Part shown: positions 10,835 to 22,816 of the stretch, piece by piece
Numbering within the stretch: position 1 is the stretch's first letter
Layout: every line of letters begins with the position of its first letter
Assembly: GCA_001695595.3 (NCBI GenBank)
Contig: MBPM02000063.1
Location: forward strand, 452,368 to 516,367
From: Plasmopara viticola
Lineage: Eukaryota > Oomycota > Peronosporomycetes > Peronosporales > Peronosporaceae
Length of the DNA: 64,000 bases
Direction: 5' to 3'
Made by a program: the position numbers and the translations under genes
The notes under the pieces: generated by a model
Told to the model about the DNA's origin: nothing
What the model saw: only the letters and a program-made list of their open reading frames with translations
Databases searched by the model: none

Positions 10835-12811
10835 ATGGTATCTGAAGTCGAGGATGACGACGACTTTGCGTACTCTGAAGGCGAGTTAGATGATGACGAC
10901 GTGGACTGGGAAGATGTCGTTCCTTTTCAACAGGAACTAGGCCTTTCAACATCCAAACCCGACGCATCTAGAACTACTTTAGTGGCTCAAGAGACCGCTT
11001 TGAACATCGACGATATACCAGTTGGTGTAAACGATGAACAGGCGTCAAATTTACATAAAGTCGACTGGGATCAGGTGAATCAGTCGTTGGCGGAGCAGGA
11101 TGCAGCAAAATTGACTCGAAAACGACGACGTCCTCCCATACGCTTGACAAAGGACGAAAAAGAGCGAGAGAAGGCGCTACACCAAACGCATTTGTTGCTC
11201 CTACTTGCTATGCGCATAAATTGGATGCAACTCACTCACTCACAGCTATTGCGAGGACTGTTGCTGTCTCTAACGGCAAGTAGCACTGTCGATTTTTTGG
11301 TCGATATGAAGCAGCAGCCGCTTTCGTACTCGCTAGAACTGCTCGTTCGGTGGTTTAATGGTGAATTTCAAGTGACTGATGAAGAGATGGACGCAGTAGA
11401 AGGCGATCGTATGACCGAGGCGAGTTTAATGGGTGTCTTTGTTGCTCGAAAAGGTCGCGACTATAAGTTGACTGTGCTATTTGCTGCCTTGTGTGGGGCG
11501 TTACAGCTCCGCTATCGTCTCACGTGTGCACTAGATCCGTTGCTCGTGCAGAGAGGGAAAACGTTTGAATCGTCCTTTAAAAAGAGACCGATGAAGCGAC
11601 GACGAGTACGCAAAGTAGTTGATGAACTGACAAGAAAAGCAGAAGAGAAGGAGGAAGTTGATGGGGAATTGGAGCGAGAAAACTTAGAGTCGATGAATGG
11701 AGTGTATTGGTTATGGTGTGAGGTACTCGATGAAAAGATTGAAAAGTGGATTCACGTTGATGTAGTGCATCGATTGGTGAATCGGCCCCAAGAGGTTGAA
11801 GCACTGCGTGGTAAAGCCACGCGTTTCTCGTACGTTGTTGGTATTCAAGATGATGGATTGTTTGTGGACGTCACGGCGCGATATACTCGTCAATGGAGTA
11901 AGAGCTTGGAGTTACGTCTGGCCGATACATGGTTCAAGCAAGTAATTGAACAGTATAACGACGACCCCGAGATACTATTCCAGCGCAGGATAAACGAATC
12001 AGCATCAAAATTGACCAGTCAAGATGACGTAAAAAAAGTGTTAGCAAAAGAAAAACAACAACTCGAGTCATTAAAATTGGCAGAAGGCATGCCTACGAGC
12101 CTAGAAGGGTTTCAAAAGCACCATTTGTACGTTCTAGAGCGACATCTTGGCCATTTCGAGTGTCTCTATCCACGTAAGATAGTAGGATTATTCAATGGCC
12201 AGCCAGTCTTTCATCGTCAGCATGTGCAGCGGCTTCAATCAGCTTTTAAGTGGCGTCGTTGTGGTCGTGTGGTAAAGGAAAGCGAACGTGAAAATCCAGC
12301 AAGATGGCAAGCAAGAGGCAACGATGTCAGCGGTGGTGCAATTAACAGTGAGGATGATGACGATGAAAGGAGTAATACTAGTGGTCCTTCACTTGCGCTT
12401 TTTGGATTATGGCAGACGATAGAGATTGAGCCTCCACAACTTGTAAATGGCCGCGTGCCAAAGAATCAATACGGCAACATTGAGGTCTGGAGTCCAGCTC
12501 ATATTCCTCGTGATGCAGTGCACCTCCGTCTTCCTCGTATTGACGCCATTGCCGAGTCCTTGGGCATTGACTTTGCATCTGCAGTCGTGGGCTTTGAAGT
12601 GCGCAATGGCCGCCCCATCCCAAAGATCTCAGGAATTGTCGTGGCACAGAGTCACGAAGCTATGCTCTTGGACGCCCATCGAGAGCGGCAACAACAAACG
12701 ATTGAAAAGGCCATTGCGCACAATCAGAAGCTTGTACTGAAGCGCTGGGCGAAAGTGACTCAGCGACTGCTCTTGCGTCAGCGCCTTGAAGATGAGTACG
12801 GTTCTGTTTAA
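10835..12811 (+). CDS. RAD4: RAD4/XPC-family DNA damage recognition protein
   Basis: This is a complete intronless 658-residue homologue of yeast Rad4 and human XPC, which recognises helix-distorting lesions and starts global-genome nucleotide excision repair in the nucleus. Order of parts: an acidic N-terminus (residues about 4-30, rich in Asp/Glu), a basic stretch KRRRPP, a transglutaminase-like fold with the WCEV..EK.WIHVDVV core near 290-305, then BHD1 (about 417-470, starting GMPTSLEGFQKHHLYVLERH), BHD2 (to about 555, ending VPKNQYGNIEVW) and BHD3 (about 556-625, with IP..A.HL, VVGFE and the GIVV motif). The length is close to yeast Rad4 and shorter than XPC. A low-complexity acidic/Ser insert sits in BHD2 (around DDDDERS). 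The start chosen is the first ATG. It is divergent from the decarboxylase, and MoaA follows 96 bp downstream on the same strand. Confidence 0.93.
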   Translation: MVSEVEDDDDFAYSEGELDDDDVDWEDVVPFQQELGLSTSKPDASRTTLVAQETALNIDDIPVGVNDEQASNLHKVDWDQVNQSLAEQDAAKLTRKRRRPPIRLTKDEKEREKALHQTHLLLLLAMRINWMQLTHSQLLRGLLLSLTASSTVDFLVDMKQQPLSYSLELLVRWFNGEFQVTDEEMDAVEGDRMTEASLMGVFVARKGRDYKLTVLFAALCGALQLRYRLTCALDPLLVQRGKTFESSFKKRPMKRRRVRKVVDELTRKAEEKEEVDGELERENLESMNGVYWLWCEVLDEKIEKWIHVDVVHRLVNRPQEVEALRGKATRFSYVVGIQDDGLFVDVTARYTRQWSKSLELRLADTWFKQVIEQYNDDPEILFQRRINESASKLTSQDDVKKVLAKEKQQLESLKLAEGMPTSLEGFQKHHLYVLERHLGHFECLYPRKIVGLFNGQPVFHRQHVQRLQSAFKWRRCGRVVKESERENPARWQARGNDVSGGAINSEDDDDERSNTSGPSLALFGLWQTIEIEPPQLVNGRVPKNQYGNIEVWSPAHIPRDAVHLRLPRIDAIAESLGIDFASAVVGFEVRNGRPIPKISGIVVAQSHEAMLLDAHRERQQQTIEKAIAHNQKLVLKRWAKVTQRLLLRQRLEDEYGSV

Positions 12812-12907
12812 AAGACTTCCATGTACATATATTGCGGGACATAAGTTTATATTCATTATAAGAAAGTTTCGGATAAGTAATTACATTTATATATTATTGT
12901 TTGAGCG

Positions 12908-14178
12908 ATGAAGCGATTAGCGTCGTCTGTCCCAAGATATGTACGCTGCCAAGTTGCCTACAGCACGCGATCGGATTGGAAGCATCGAGTCGCAGAAGGC
13001 CCGAGCCTTTCCGAATTTCTATCTGGAGTAGCAACTCAAGACACGGCAATGAGCTCGGAAGTCTCGCTGCAGCAGATCCGTCAGCTTGTGGCTGAGCTTA
13101 AGAAAGTGGTATGACGTGATCGTCGCGTAATGTGACACCAGTTATTAACTTTAAATTGTTTTCACCGTAGCCACTGGAGACAAAAGGGCAATTAATTGAC
13201 CAGTTTGGACGTGCGCACACTTATCTACGTATCTCGCTGACTGAACGTTGCAATTTGCGGTGTCGGTACTGCATGCCCGAGGACGGAGTGACGCTCCAGC
13301 CGACCGAAGATCTTTTGACCACTCCAGAGATCATTCGATTGGTTAAACTATTTGCTACTTCAGGTGTAAAGAGGATTCGACTGACAGGTGGAGAACCACT
13401 TCTGCGACGAGACTTAATTGCGCTTGTGGTACAGTTGCGGGCGATCCCAGGTATCGATTCGGTAGGGATTACGACCAATGGTCTCACCTTACACAAGAAA
13501 TTGCTAGCGTTGCAGGAAGCAGGTGTGGATCGACTGAATATTAGCTTGGATACATTGCAACCGGATAAGTTTACTCATATAACGAGACGACAAGGGTTCA
13601 CGCGGGTAATAAACTCTATACTAGAAGCGCAAAGCCTCGGCTTTTCACCTCTCAAGATAAATTGCGTGGTGCAACGACATTTTAATCTAGATGAAATTAC
13701 GAGCTTTGTAAATTTTACACGGCTGAATCGAGTGGACGTGCGATTCATTGAGTGGATGCCATTTGATAGTAATCGATGGAATGACGAAGCTTTTGTTTCA
13801 TTTGATGAAATGATGAAACTTATCCGAGCGAAATATTCTTCAATTGAAAAGTTAAACGACGGGCCAAATGATACGTCGAAAGCCTTTTGTGTACCTGGAT
13901 ATAAAGGGCAGTTTGGCTTCATCACATCGATGAGTGAGCATTTTTGCAGCTCTTGCAATCGACTTCGCTTGACCGCCGACGGAAATTTAAAAGTTTGTTT
14001 GTTTGGTCATACGGAAGTAAGTTTGCGAGATGCGATGCGCTACGGGCTCGCTGACAGAGATATACGCGCCATTGTTAATGTGGCAGTGAAGCGTAAGAAA
14101 TTTGCATTGGGTGGTCATGGAGATATGTATGGCTTGTCAAAGGCAAAAAACCGCCCAATGATTCTTATTGGGGGATAG
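12908..14178 (+). CDS. MOCS1: GTP 3',8-cyclase MoaA/MOCS1A, mitochondrial (two exons)
   Basis: This radical-SAM enzyme converts GTP to the 3',8-cyclo product in the first step of molybdenum cofactor synthesis. I place exon 1 at 12,908-13,108, an intron of 62 bp at 13,109-13,170 (GTATGA donor, CCGTAG acceptor) and exon 2 at 13,171-14,178, giving 402 residues. Joined in phase 0, the frame reads into LIDQFGRAHTYLRISLTERC. The N-terminal 4Fe-4S cysteines are C94, C98 and C101 (CNLRCRYC), followed by GGEP. The C-terminal cluster cysteines are C326, C329 and C343. The protein ends in the Gly-Gly typical of MoaA. There is no fused MoaC domain. The first 20 or so residues (MKRLASSVPRYVRCQ...) are basic and free of acidic residues, as expected for mitochondrial import. 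Confidence 0.92.
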
Positions 14179-14340
14179 TCAAGCTGCGACCTAATTATTT
14201 AATTGAAAAGTTGTGCTATTTTACGGTGAAGTAACAATATCATTTTGGTTCATCAAATGAAAAGTATTTCACTTCACAAATGCATATTGAGATTAATCGG
14301 CTTGATCTTTTAAAATACTGTGGTCCAACATCAGCGTAAT
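14179..14340. other. Short spacer after MoaA
   Basis: This AT-rich stretch has no feature that I can support. Confidence 0.5.
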
Positions 14341-15000
14341 TTAGGTGAGATCATACTTGCCCTCTTCCATAGGACCGTAACATGGAGCCATGCCTTTGTT
14401 AAGAAGCCTAAAAAGAATGGTGGCTACCAGTACATTCTTGAATGCTGGGTGTGCGGAACAGCTAATGAAGAATAAAGCCGCATCATTGTTGCAACAATAC
14501 AAGTTTAAGTACAAAGCGCAGTCTTCTGCTCTTTGAGACCAATGATACCGATTCGCTTCGTGCACGCGTCCCTGTGCACCAAAGATACAATCAACGGCAT
14601 CACAGTAAAGCTTATTCGCGCGCATGTGCTTGAGCACTGTTCGCAAGTGAGCAATGTGGTTTTCCGCATTTTTCTGCCGAGGATCTAAACGAATATGAGA
14701 AACTACACTAAAGGATGGCGTCACCAGACGAATAAACGTCAAAGAGCATTTGACAGCCCTTTGGGACGTGACTAATGACCTCCATAGTGCAACAATCGAA
14801 GTGCTGCCCCCGATCACTCTCTCGCAAGGAAGGCCAAGAATATGTGGTTCGTCCCGTCTACTATTTCTTATTCGTTTTGGAAATTGCTGTCTGTGCCGAT
14901 ATAGGGGTCGCGTTTGGCTTATTTTTATTGTATAAATTGCATTCGGCTTTCTGACACAGAATATCGGCGTAAGATAGGTGGACTTACTTTTCCAAACCAT
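14341..15000 (-). pseudogene. Degraded Gypsy-like reverse transcriptase fragment
   Basis: The minus strand is open for about 219 codons. In its middle it keeps ENHIAHLRTVLKHMRANKLY followed by a CIFGA segment. This is the layout of the Ty3/Gypsy RT thumb-proximal region (HL..VL..LR...LY....KC.F). The flanking residues do not continue the family pattern, so the frame has probably shifted. The expected catalytic FLDD box is not seen. It may belong to the same dead element as the RNase H piece near 21.3 kb, but that piece is on the opposite strand, so they may be two insertions. Confidence 0.4.
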
Positions 15001-18000
15001 TCTCGCCTCGTGCTTTACGTGTTTCTAACGTCACACGGTGAAAGCCACCACCTTGCCACGAAGAGTTCGCTTCTCATCTATTTTATGATGCATACCTCTA
15101 TTAAATAATAGCGCCGAATGCAGGCCTCGTGAGACCACACCCTTGTCTTCTCTGCGAACGAGATGGATCTACCATGTTGTACCTGCGCTGTGTGCCTTTT
15201 TAGCGTCTTTTCGAAGTGTTTCATTTAATACTGGTGAGAGGTTGATCTTGTCTAGAATTAAATGACGGATGCATTGGCTGTGGTATAATTTTACCCGACT
15301 TTTCAAGCTCCTCCATGCAGAGTATTCTTTGCGGAATAGTATCCGGGCATACTTTGCTTACAAAGGCACCGGCATGCTCCATATGAGTGTATTGCTGATT
15401 CCTATCGTTATTTACCAACAGGAGTTCCTTTGACCATCTCTGCTAGAGAAAAGACGCTAAACGCTTTTCGATGAGCGTCATGCGCTGCCACCTTATTCTT
15501 GACTTAACAGATGGACTCGCATGTCTCATCGCCATGGCTGTGCATTGACGTTCATCAAAGACTCTGTTTATCAGCATATATACATGTACATGTGCCGCTC
15601 CACGTGTGGCCAGAGTGCAGCGTTGCAGCGTCCTCGATGCCTCGACCAAGAGTCGACTATGTTGCGCCAACCATCCAGCAAGAATTGTCCACGATGAGCA
15701 ATATTCGGTTGACTACAATTATCTCTACGTGCGACATTAAAATCTTTAATTTTTCAGTCGTTGAACCCGTAATTTACGACACACTACAAGTGCCGCGTCA
15801 TATGAGCACTGCTCAGTGCTATATGTGCTGGTTCATGCGCAATGGCAGCAAGCGACCCGATTCGTCTTGACTTAGCGCCAGCTGTGTCATCAACGGTATT
15901 CAGTGAGTGCTAAATCTGATAAGCTTAAAATTTTGCATTTCACGTTTGATCTATTAGCATCCTAATGTCTAAGACGTTAATTTTATCGATCTAGTGTACT
16001 TTCACATGTTTTTAGCAGAGGTAATATCAGAACCCACCAAACCTTTGATAAATAAAGATGAAGCCACAGGACCTCCAAAGTCTTGTGAATTTGTGACGTT
16101 CCATATTTTAGGCACATACGATCGATTTTAACAGTTTACAGCTCAGCGTCCACTCATACTTCGCACATGCCTTCTTCACGTTTCCAATTTGTTTTGCTCA
16201 CATGTCAGTGCCGAATTTATCCGATCTCTGATGTCGCAAGACCATACAGCGTTCGGCGCTATAAAAATTAAGGAAGATCACTCCTATATGTACCAGAAGC
16301 TAAGCGTATTGACCCTCGTTTCGGTCCCTTAGTAAACCGTGACAATGTCGCATTGGTGTGCTTACAAAGCCTCGGCATTTGGTCGATTTCCTTCGAGTAA
16401 ATAATTCAGCGTACTTGCCCGGCGCTTGAAAATAGCCGAGGATAGACTACGATTAAAACACTAAGCCAGACTTGCTAGTACAACCTCTGTTAAAAACTCG
16501 GACCTTTTTTAAGTTATGCTCTGTCGATCTAAATTTCTTTCGGAGGTTCGACCGATCTTAGCTTTTTCCCAGCGGATCTTTCCTGATCGGCTTTTAAATC
16601 TCCCTCCATATGTGAATCAGGAAATATTACAAAAATAATATGAAGGCAGCATTTGAGACAAAGCGGTTAACATAATAGCTAAAGATGGTTGCTGATCGCT
16701 GCTGGATGAATTTTCTGGTGAAATACTGTGCTATGTAGTAACTGTAGAACATTTGCCGCACACAGCTTCATGTCAATAAGCCCAAAGGTCCGCATTTTGA
16801 AGTGTGAGAGCTTGTAGCCTCGAGATTAAGACCAGTATTATTTCTTGAACTAGCTAGGCAATTTTTTAAAACAAAGGTGGAATCCTGTAATAAAGCTTCC
16901 CTCTAAGAGATTTGATGCTTTTGATGCCTTTCAAGGCATTATACACATACGCGGATTCTTTGTGAGGCGAAACTTGTTCTTTAGCTTCAGGGCATACTAA
17001 ACGGGATGAAAGAGCTCGCAGTCTTGATCGGGTCCGAACGGGGTTGCATAAGAGCCCGAAACGACCAGTACGAGTATGTAGACATTCCTACGAAAGCTCT
17101 TTAACGAAGCATATTTACTAGGAGATCACTGAATCGTGCGTGTCGATGACACTGGCATCTTCTGTGGTTTCGCTTTTTAGCGTAAAGTTTTTCTTAGTGA
17201 GCATGAACTCTTATGAAGACAAACAGGAGAGAATCTTTTCCCTTGAGTCAGATCAGTCATAACGAACAAAACTCTTCTTGTTGTAGGTGGAGCAACAAAA
17301 ACCGGGTTTGATCATCTTAAAACTTTGTGAAAGAGTACGCAATACAAATTTACATACAATGACTTACTAAAGGCATTGTTTTCCCCCTAGAATGGGCTAG
17401 AACGACAGCTAGGCATTTTTTTCGCGTTCATACGATGCGTGCGTGTGAGGTCATGCTTCCTTGCAAGTTGTCAGGGATGGAAGTATTTGGTCATCCAAGA
17501 GCTGAGAACACTTCTTAAGAGATATCCAATAAGTTTTCTGACAGGTCTCACAAATATCTACACATTTATTCACCCACTTGTAGCAAGATAAAATACGGAC
17601 TTGCCTCAGCGTAGATAACCGATGTGTGTTTTGTCCGGAAGTATGTCGTACTTTACGTCTTCGCCGTTTGTAAAGACCCATGCTGGATCATTTAGGCTCA
17701 CCTCATAACAGAGCAAGCCTACTGCCTTGTATCGCGATTACATGATGCTAGTATGTGTGTCACATTAAATAGCATTTTTGTCATAATATGTGATTTAAGT
17801 CTCGTGACGTTTTGATCATTAGACTAAGAACAGAAAAGCTAACCGAAAAACAGTCTGATGCTAAGTCTTTAGAGCATATTTTGGTAAAATTTGCTGCGAT
17901 AGATAGTAATTACAAAGTGGATTAACTGATAAAACCTTAATAGGTTACAGCTCACATTTTGGAGTGTGAAGGTCACAAAAAGCTTGAGTCTTAATTTTGA

Positions 18001-18956
18001 GACCATACAGGGGTCACATGAAGTCTTGAGTCCGATTTTGATAACGATACTAACCCTTGGATAGCATTCTGCGACTGGTATTCGCTATAAGTATAAAATG
18101 AAGCGAAGAGACGTTATCATTTGCTAGCAATACTTACGACAGCCCCACTGCACCTGTGTAGTCGATCCATACCTATGAGTTTTTATTTGGAATCGTCCAA
18201 GATTGAAGCGTTTGCTCATTTGTCTCAAATCATGCTCGAGGGGATGAGGAGGCTACCAGTTGTACAGCAAGGTCACGACGTGATCAGTGCGCGTTTCAGT
18301 AACGATAAAGCCATGTAGGCTAAATTTAAAGAGGCCAACTGCATCAATGATGCCGGTGTTGGACCAAAACCGGTCACGGTAAGCGTAAGAAAATTAAAGG
18401 AGAGAGAATGATTTTCTGCTTCGGGTGAGATAAGTCTAAATCGTCAAGACATTTGCCTTATTGCGTATAAAGCACCGAGAGTGACGTTAGCGATGCGAAA
18501 GCTTAATGAGGAAAAGCGCGAGTACATGTTAAAACGTATCACCTTGATTGAGGCGGCATTCCCCACCAGGGATTAGCCAAAGCGTCGGCTGTCACAAATC
18601 GTTCTGCCACCTATCTATTCATATCATGTGCAGTCACTGTTCTTCGCAAATTAATTGAGTTTGTGGACATCGTCGAAGGGTATCGTTTTTGCTGGTATAA
18701 TAGCCGGTATCATGTTAGTAGTCCAAATTTTAACTGGTATATTTTGAGCAATGCACTACACCCCACATATTGACTTAGCGTTTAATAGATTATGCGTGAT
18801 GTAAATAACGGTTGGTTAATTTGATATATACACGCGAATTATGCATCTTTTTTTTATTGTTGTATGTATACATATTTTTAGAGGTTGTATCACGGATCTT
18901 ATATTACACCTAGAGAAGCTTTATGGTGTTCAGGGGTAATTGTTTTTATCTTAATG

Positions 18957-19000
18957 ATGGTTGACTGCTACCTACTTTAGAGGAGGTAGCAGTCAACCGT
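18957..19000. repeat. Hairpin, 15-bp perfect stem
   Basis: Arms 18,959-18,973 (ggttgactgctacct) and 18,984-18,998 are perfect reverse complements with a 10-nt loop. The stem extends a further 3 bp through a G:T pair. No gene is adjacent. It could be a terminal repeat of a small element, a small-RNA precursor or a chance inverted repeat. Confidence 0.8.
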
Positions 19001-20609
19001 CTTATTTAGGGATCGCTCACGGGCGAAATGTTCTGCTCAAATTTAAGAGGCTGTGAGAAAGACACTGGTTCACAAAGCCAGAGTATATCAAGCGGTATCA
19101 TTCCTAGAGGCAGTGGCTATGCTGATGAGGATGAGGTAAATCTTCAAGCTGCTGGCCTCAAATTAATGTCAGTCGCTGGTGTGTCGATGATGATGCCCAC
19201 CATTCGTCTCTACACCATGCGCGCCAAGTTTTAGAAAGCTGAAATCGCACGGCAACTAGTCGTGTGCTACATCACAAGAAACGGTATCAAGTAGGAGGCG
19301 CGGGGTGGTTTGCGGGGTTATGCTATAGTTATCAAGCCTTGAGGAGGAATGATAGCTAAGAACTGAAGGGCTTCGAGCTCGATAATACGATTCAATCTTG
19401 CAAGATTGGCTTTTAAGTGGTCAAAGCAATTTTGGTGAATCCTGGTATGTCCTTGTCGACGCTATATCATCGAGAGACTGCGCTCAACCATTAACTGTCG
19501 AGGGAGTAGTGGCATAGCTTAAATTTTTAGGAGCACTAAATCAAGCATTGTCACTGTTTCTTAGCGACAGGAACGAAAGTCGTTTTATCTGGTATAAGGG
19601 TGGATTTTGGTTAAAGCTACACAGTTTTGATAAAGGCAAACGCTGTTTGTTTGGGCAATGGAAGATATCACTTTTTCCCGGGTATGGCGTGGCTTTATTG
19701 CGATGATGTTTGTGTTAATTAAGTATAAACCGCTCTCTTAGCTCCTAGCACATTTTTGGTGAGTTATGAACAAATCTCTATGCTTTAGTAGAGGCTCTAA
19801 TTACGCAGAAACCCGGCTGAGTCAGCCAACATGTTGGACATCACGATGTGAAAAAGTTGCACTGATGGTATCAAAAATAAGATTTTTGTGTCAAAAATTA
19901 CGTGGATGGTGTCTATCCAAGGCCTTGCGGCGTGGCGCAAGGCATCTAGAGATAGGCCCTGCCATTGTTGAGGAGTGGCACGTAGCCCACTGAATAACCT
20001 CGTCATTGACATCGCTCGCTATGTGTCCAGCATAGCATAAAGGCTTCACGATTGAGGCATCTTGAGTCGCTGTTCTTTCGATATGCGTTGAGATGCACAC
20101 ATTTTGCTAAACGGGGACTACGATGAGCTACGCTTCCACTGGACTTTAACGTAGACGTCGGTGCTCCCATGCACATATTTACTGACACAGATACGCTACG
20201 AACCAGAAGGGAAAACACAAACGTATGAAGTTTTATGAGTAGCACAGAGTGTTTTGTGTTAGATGGGAAGGGTCCAAGATGAACTAGTGAGTAAAAAGTA
20301 AAAATGTCGGTAAATTACGATAGCACTGGGCTAAATTATTTTGGCAGAGAATGCTCTGATCAAGCTAAGCAAGATCTCTGCGGTATATCTCAAAGAGTTC
20401 TGGGAATACACCAAGAAGTTCCTTGGTGCACGCATTAAATCTTTAAAGGATCCGTCGAATCCCTCTTATCTATAGTATATAAGTTTTAGCGTTTTGTCTC
20501 CCGAAGTTCGCCCCAGCTAATCACTTGATAGAAGTGTACATCATCAAATTGACCTAGCTCGAGAGTTGTATACTGCGCACGGTAGCGGTATTAACCGAAG
20601 GATCAGAGA

Positions 20610-20668
20610 GACGCCATTGACGCATTATTTTTTACTCTAAGGTAAAAAAATAATGCGTCAATGGCGTC
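20610..20668. repeat. Hairpin, about 26-bp stem with one bulge
   Basis: Arms 20,610-20,635 and 20,642-20,668 are reverse complements except for one extra A in the right arm. The loop is 6 nt (tctaag). The arms begin and end gacgccattgacgc / gcgtcaatggcgtc. The near-perfect state means that the structure is recent or maintained. No coding sequence is nearby. Confidence 0.88.
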
Positions 20669-21261
20669 CCACCACGGTAAGTCCCCTCATCAAGCTAAAT
20701 GTGGCCACCAGACAGCGATTTATTATAACAATGAGCTGCAAAGCCGAACGGCGGAACGCACCACTCAACTTGGTCACCGAATAGTATCAGCTTCCATTGC
20801 AAGAAAGTGACGTACTATCGAATGCGGTCAGCTTTTGCTATAAGAGCAGTTAATTATGCTTTGTAGACTCCCGAACGCTCTGTGACGTTAAATGGTATAG
20901 CAATGCAAAAATAAATAATGGCTATGCACACACATACGTGTTTTGCATACTCGTGTTAGTCACACAGGCATGGGATATCGCAGTGTCTACTTGCTTTCGA
21001 GTGCACGCGCACCAATAAATTTTGCGCTTATGTAGATTAGTGTTGCAAATTTTCTCGTATGAGTGCTCTTTATCTCAAAGCTTGGTGATTAAAGACCTCG
21101 CTTAGACCAAGATCATACTGTTTTATCAAAGCAAAGTTGACCAATGATTGCAGAAATGTAGCATCAATTACGCAGAAGTGGTTGCCCCATCCTTAAAAGA
21201 ACATTGAATGCATTTCGTAAATCCAACATCAAGAGACAATTCAGACAGCCAAGGATAGCCT

Positions 21262-21640
21262 TTGCCAGATCCAGAACGACCATTCAGTGTCATTTGTGAC
21301 GCGTCAGATGTTTCTATAGGCACCAGGATGCTTCAAGTAGACACCAAGCTACACGATCGAGTGATCACATTCGATTTTCGACGGCTCGATGCTGCCGAAG
21401 AAACTTCCCGTCAGCTGCTTGCATTGAAAATTATCCTTATCAAGTCAAGAATTTACCTACTACGCTTGAGGCCATTCGTAATTTCGTCACTGCATACTAT
21501 GACAGAGTCGCCTCACTACTTGTAGAGAATGACCAGGTGGCTTTTCTTCTTTGATCTGTATATCGTTGAGGTAAAGCGTAAGCTTTAGCTGATGCATTAT
21601 TGCGTCTCATGTCACAGCTGTAATCCCGTCTGTATCACGT
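21262..21640 (+). pseudogene. Ty3/Gypsy RNase H remnant
   Basis: The frame starts DPERPFSVICDASDVSIG, the typical first strand and catalytic Asp of the Gypsy RNase H. It continues with an RVITFDFRRLDAAEE segment, LLALKIILIKSRIYLL and RPFV. After a stop at about 21,523 the DNA still reads RMTRW..FF, the expected next block, and then a broken DALLR near 21,590-21,610, where family members have ADALSR. Several residues and at least two stops show decay. No LTRs were located. Confidence 0.7.
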
Positions 21641-21804
21641 GTGCTTCAAATAACATGTGCGTAGCACTGCTAAAGGCTCAAGTGAGCAGTGAGTATAAGG
21701 TTTTGAGCATGGAGGTGTTAGTGCGATAAAGCGCGAGGTTAAGTCAGTTCTCGAAGGAAGCCGGGCTGCTAAATTACAGCATGACTGGTCCACCGCTACT
21801 TTTC

Positions 21805-21847
21805 ATTGTATGTACGCGTCAAAATTCGAAAATTCAGTACATACAAT
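21805..21847. repeat. Inverted repeat upstream of the SR gene
   Basis: ATTGTATGTAC (21,805-21,815) and its reverse complement (21,837-21,847) lie about 115 bp before the SR-protein ATG. It could be a promoter element or part of decayed repeat DNA. Only its position argues for a regulatory role. Confidence 0.4.
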
Positions 21848-21963
21848 TGTAATGTATACATTTTTGTAATGTCTGTTGTTGGCCACTCCTTACCATCGAA
21901 TCCAATGTTTTCCACAAAACCGCTTTGCCGTGAAACTTGACGCTTCTTTTCCCTCCTTTCTTG

Positions 21964-22816
21964 ATGGGTCGCCGCTCCGCTTCCCCACGCCGCAGCTATA
22001 GCCGCAGCCGCAGCCCGCGTCGCTCACGACCACGCAGTCGCAGTAGTAGTCGCGGTGGTCGTGGATCTTCGCCACACAAGCGCACTAGGTCCCATTCGCG
22101 AGGAGATCGTAGCCGCGCCCGCTCTCGCTCTCGTTCCCGTTCGCGTGACCGCCGAAAAGATCACAGCCGAGGTCACGGCCGACGTGAACGCTCGCGATCT
22201 ATAGGACGTGGTCGTATCGAGCCAATCAGTCTTTTGGTGCGCAATCTGTCGTCCGAAACGTCACAAGACGAGCTTCGTCGCGCCTTCTCGCGCAACGACA
22301 ATGACATTCTCGATGTGTACATTCCCAAGGATTACAACACGAACCGCCCGCGAGGATTCGCCTTTATTGAATTTGCAGATGCACGCGTTGGCCGCGACGT
22401 GAAGATTGAAATGGACCGTACGCAGCTTAATGGCCGCGAGATCGCTGTACTTTTCGCCAAGCAACATCGCAAGAGTCCGCAAGAAATGCGTCGCATTCTC
22501 AACCAGCCGCATGATGGCTCGTACGTACAGATTTTCTCATGTACAGTTGTGGTCAAATTGCCAAACAAATTATATTTTGTCTTCAGGCCCAGGCATTCGC
22601 CTCGACGACGCTCCAAGTCGCGATCGCGCTCTATTAAAAGGTAACACAGTTATGCTGATAGTGTCAAAACTGTATCGAATACTGATAGCAGTAAATTTTA
22701 CGTTGGTCGTACGTTGGTTATTGCTCAGACGCAGCGCTAGCCCTAACAATCGGGCGCCGGCTTCTCCGCATGCTTCGCCATCTCCACGTCGTGGATCTGA
22801 CTCCTGCAAGCATTAA
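21964..22816 (+). CDS. SC35-like SR splicing factor (three exons)
   Basis: This is a predicted nuclear pre-mRNA splicing factor. Exons: 21,964-22,520, 22,587-22,640 and 22,729-22,816. The introns are 66 bp (GTACGT..CAG) and 88 bp (GTAACA..CAG). The joined frame is continuous and gives 232 residues. Residues about 1-85 are an Arg/Ser-rich domain (MGRRSASPRRSYSRSRSPRR...). The single RRM spans about 88-162, with RNP2 LLVRNL at 90-95 and RNP1 RGFAFIEF at 130-137. The segment GREIAVLFAKQHRKSPQEMR closely follows the C-terminal edge of the RRM in SC35-like (SCL) proteins. A second RS tail (SPRRRSKSRSRS) follows. The RS-RRM-RS order also occurs in Tra2, but the post-RRM segment favours the SCL type. 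The first in-frame ATG after the upstream stop was chosen. Confidence 0.88.

Larger units (their letters stand above)
15001..21261. other. Long gene-free, repeat-like stretch
   Basis: About 6.3 kb holds only short frames without recognisable domains on either strand. Two strong hairpins are the only clear structures (listed separately). Frames at 18,121-18,318, 19,028-19,234 and 19,766-19,993 were examined and not recognised. Confidence 0.45.

Noticed and set aside
12378..12856. Minus- and plus-strand ORFs inside the RAD4-like gene (also 11,577-11,893)
   Set aside because: Shadows of a well-supported coding frame.
13575..13958. 127-codon minus-strand ORF inside the MoaA gene
   Set aside because: Shadow of the MoaA reading frame, which has all catalytic cysteines.
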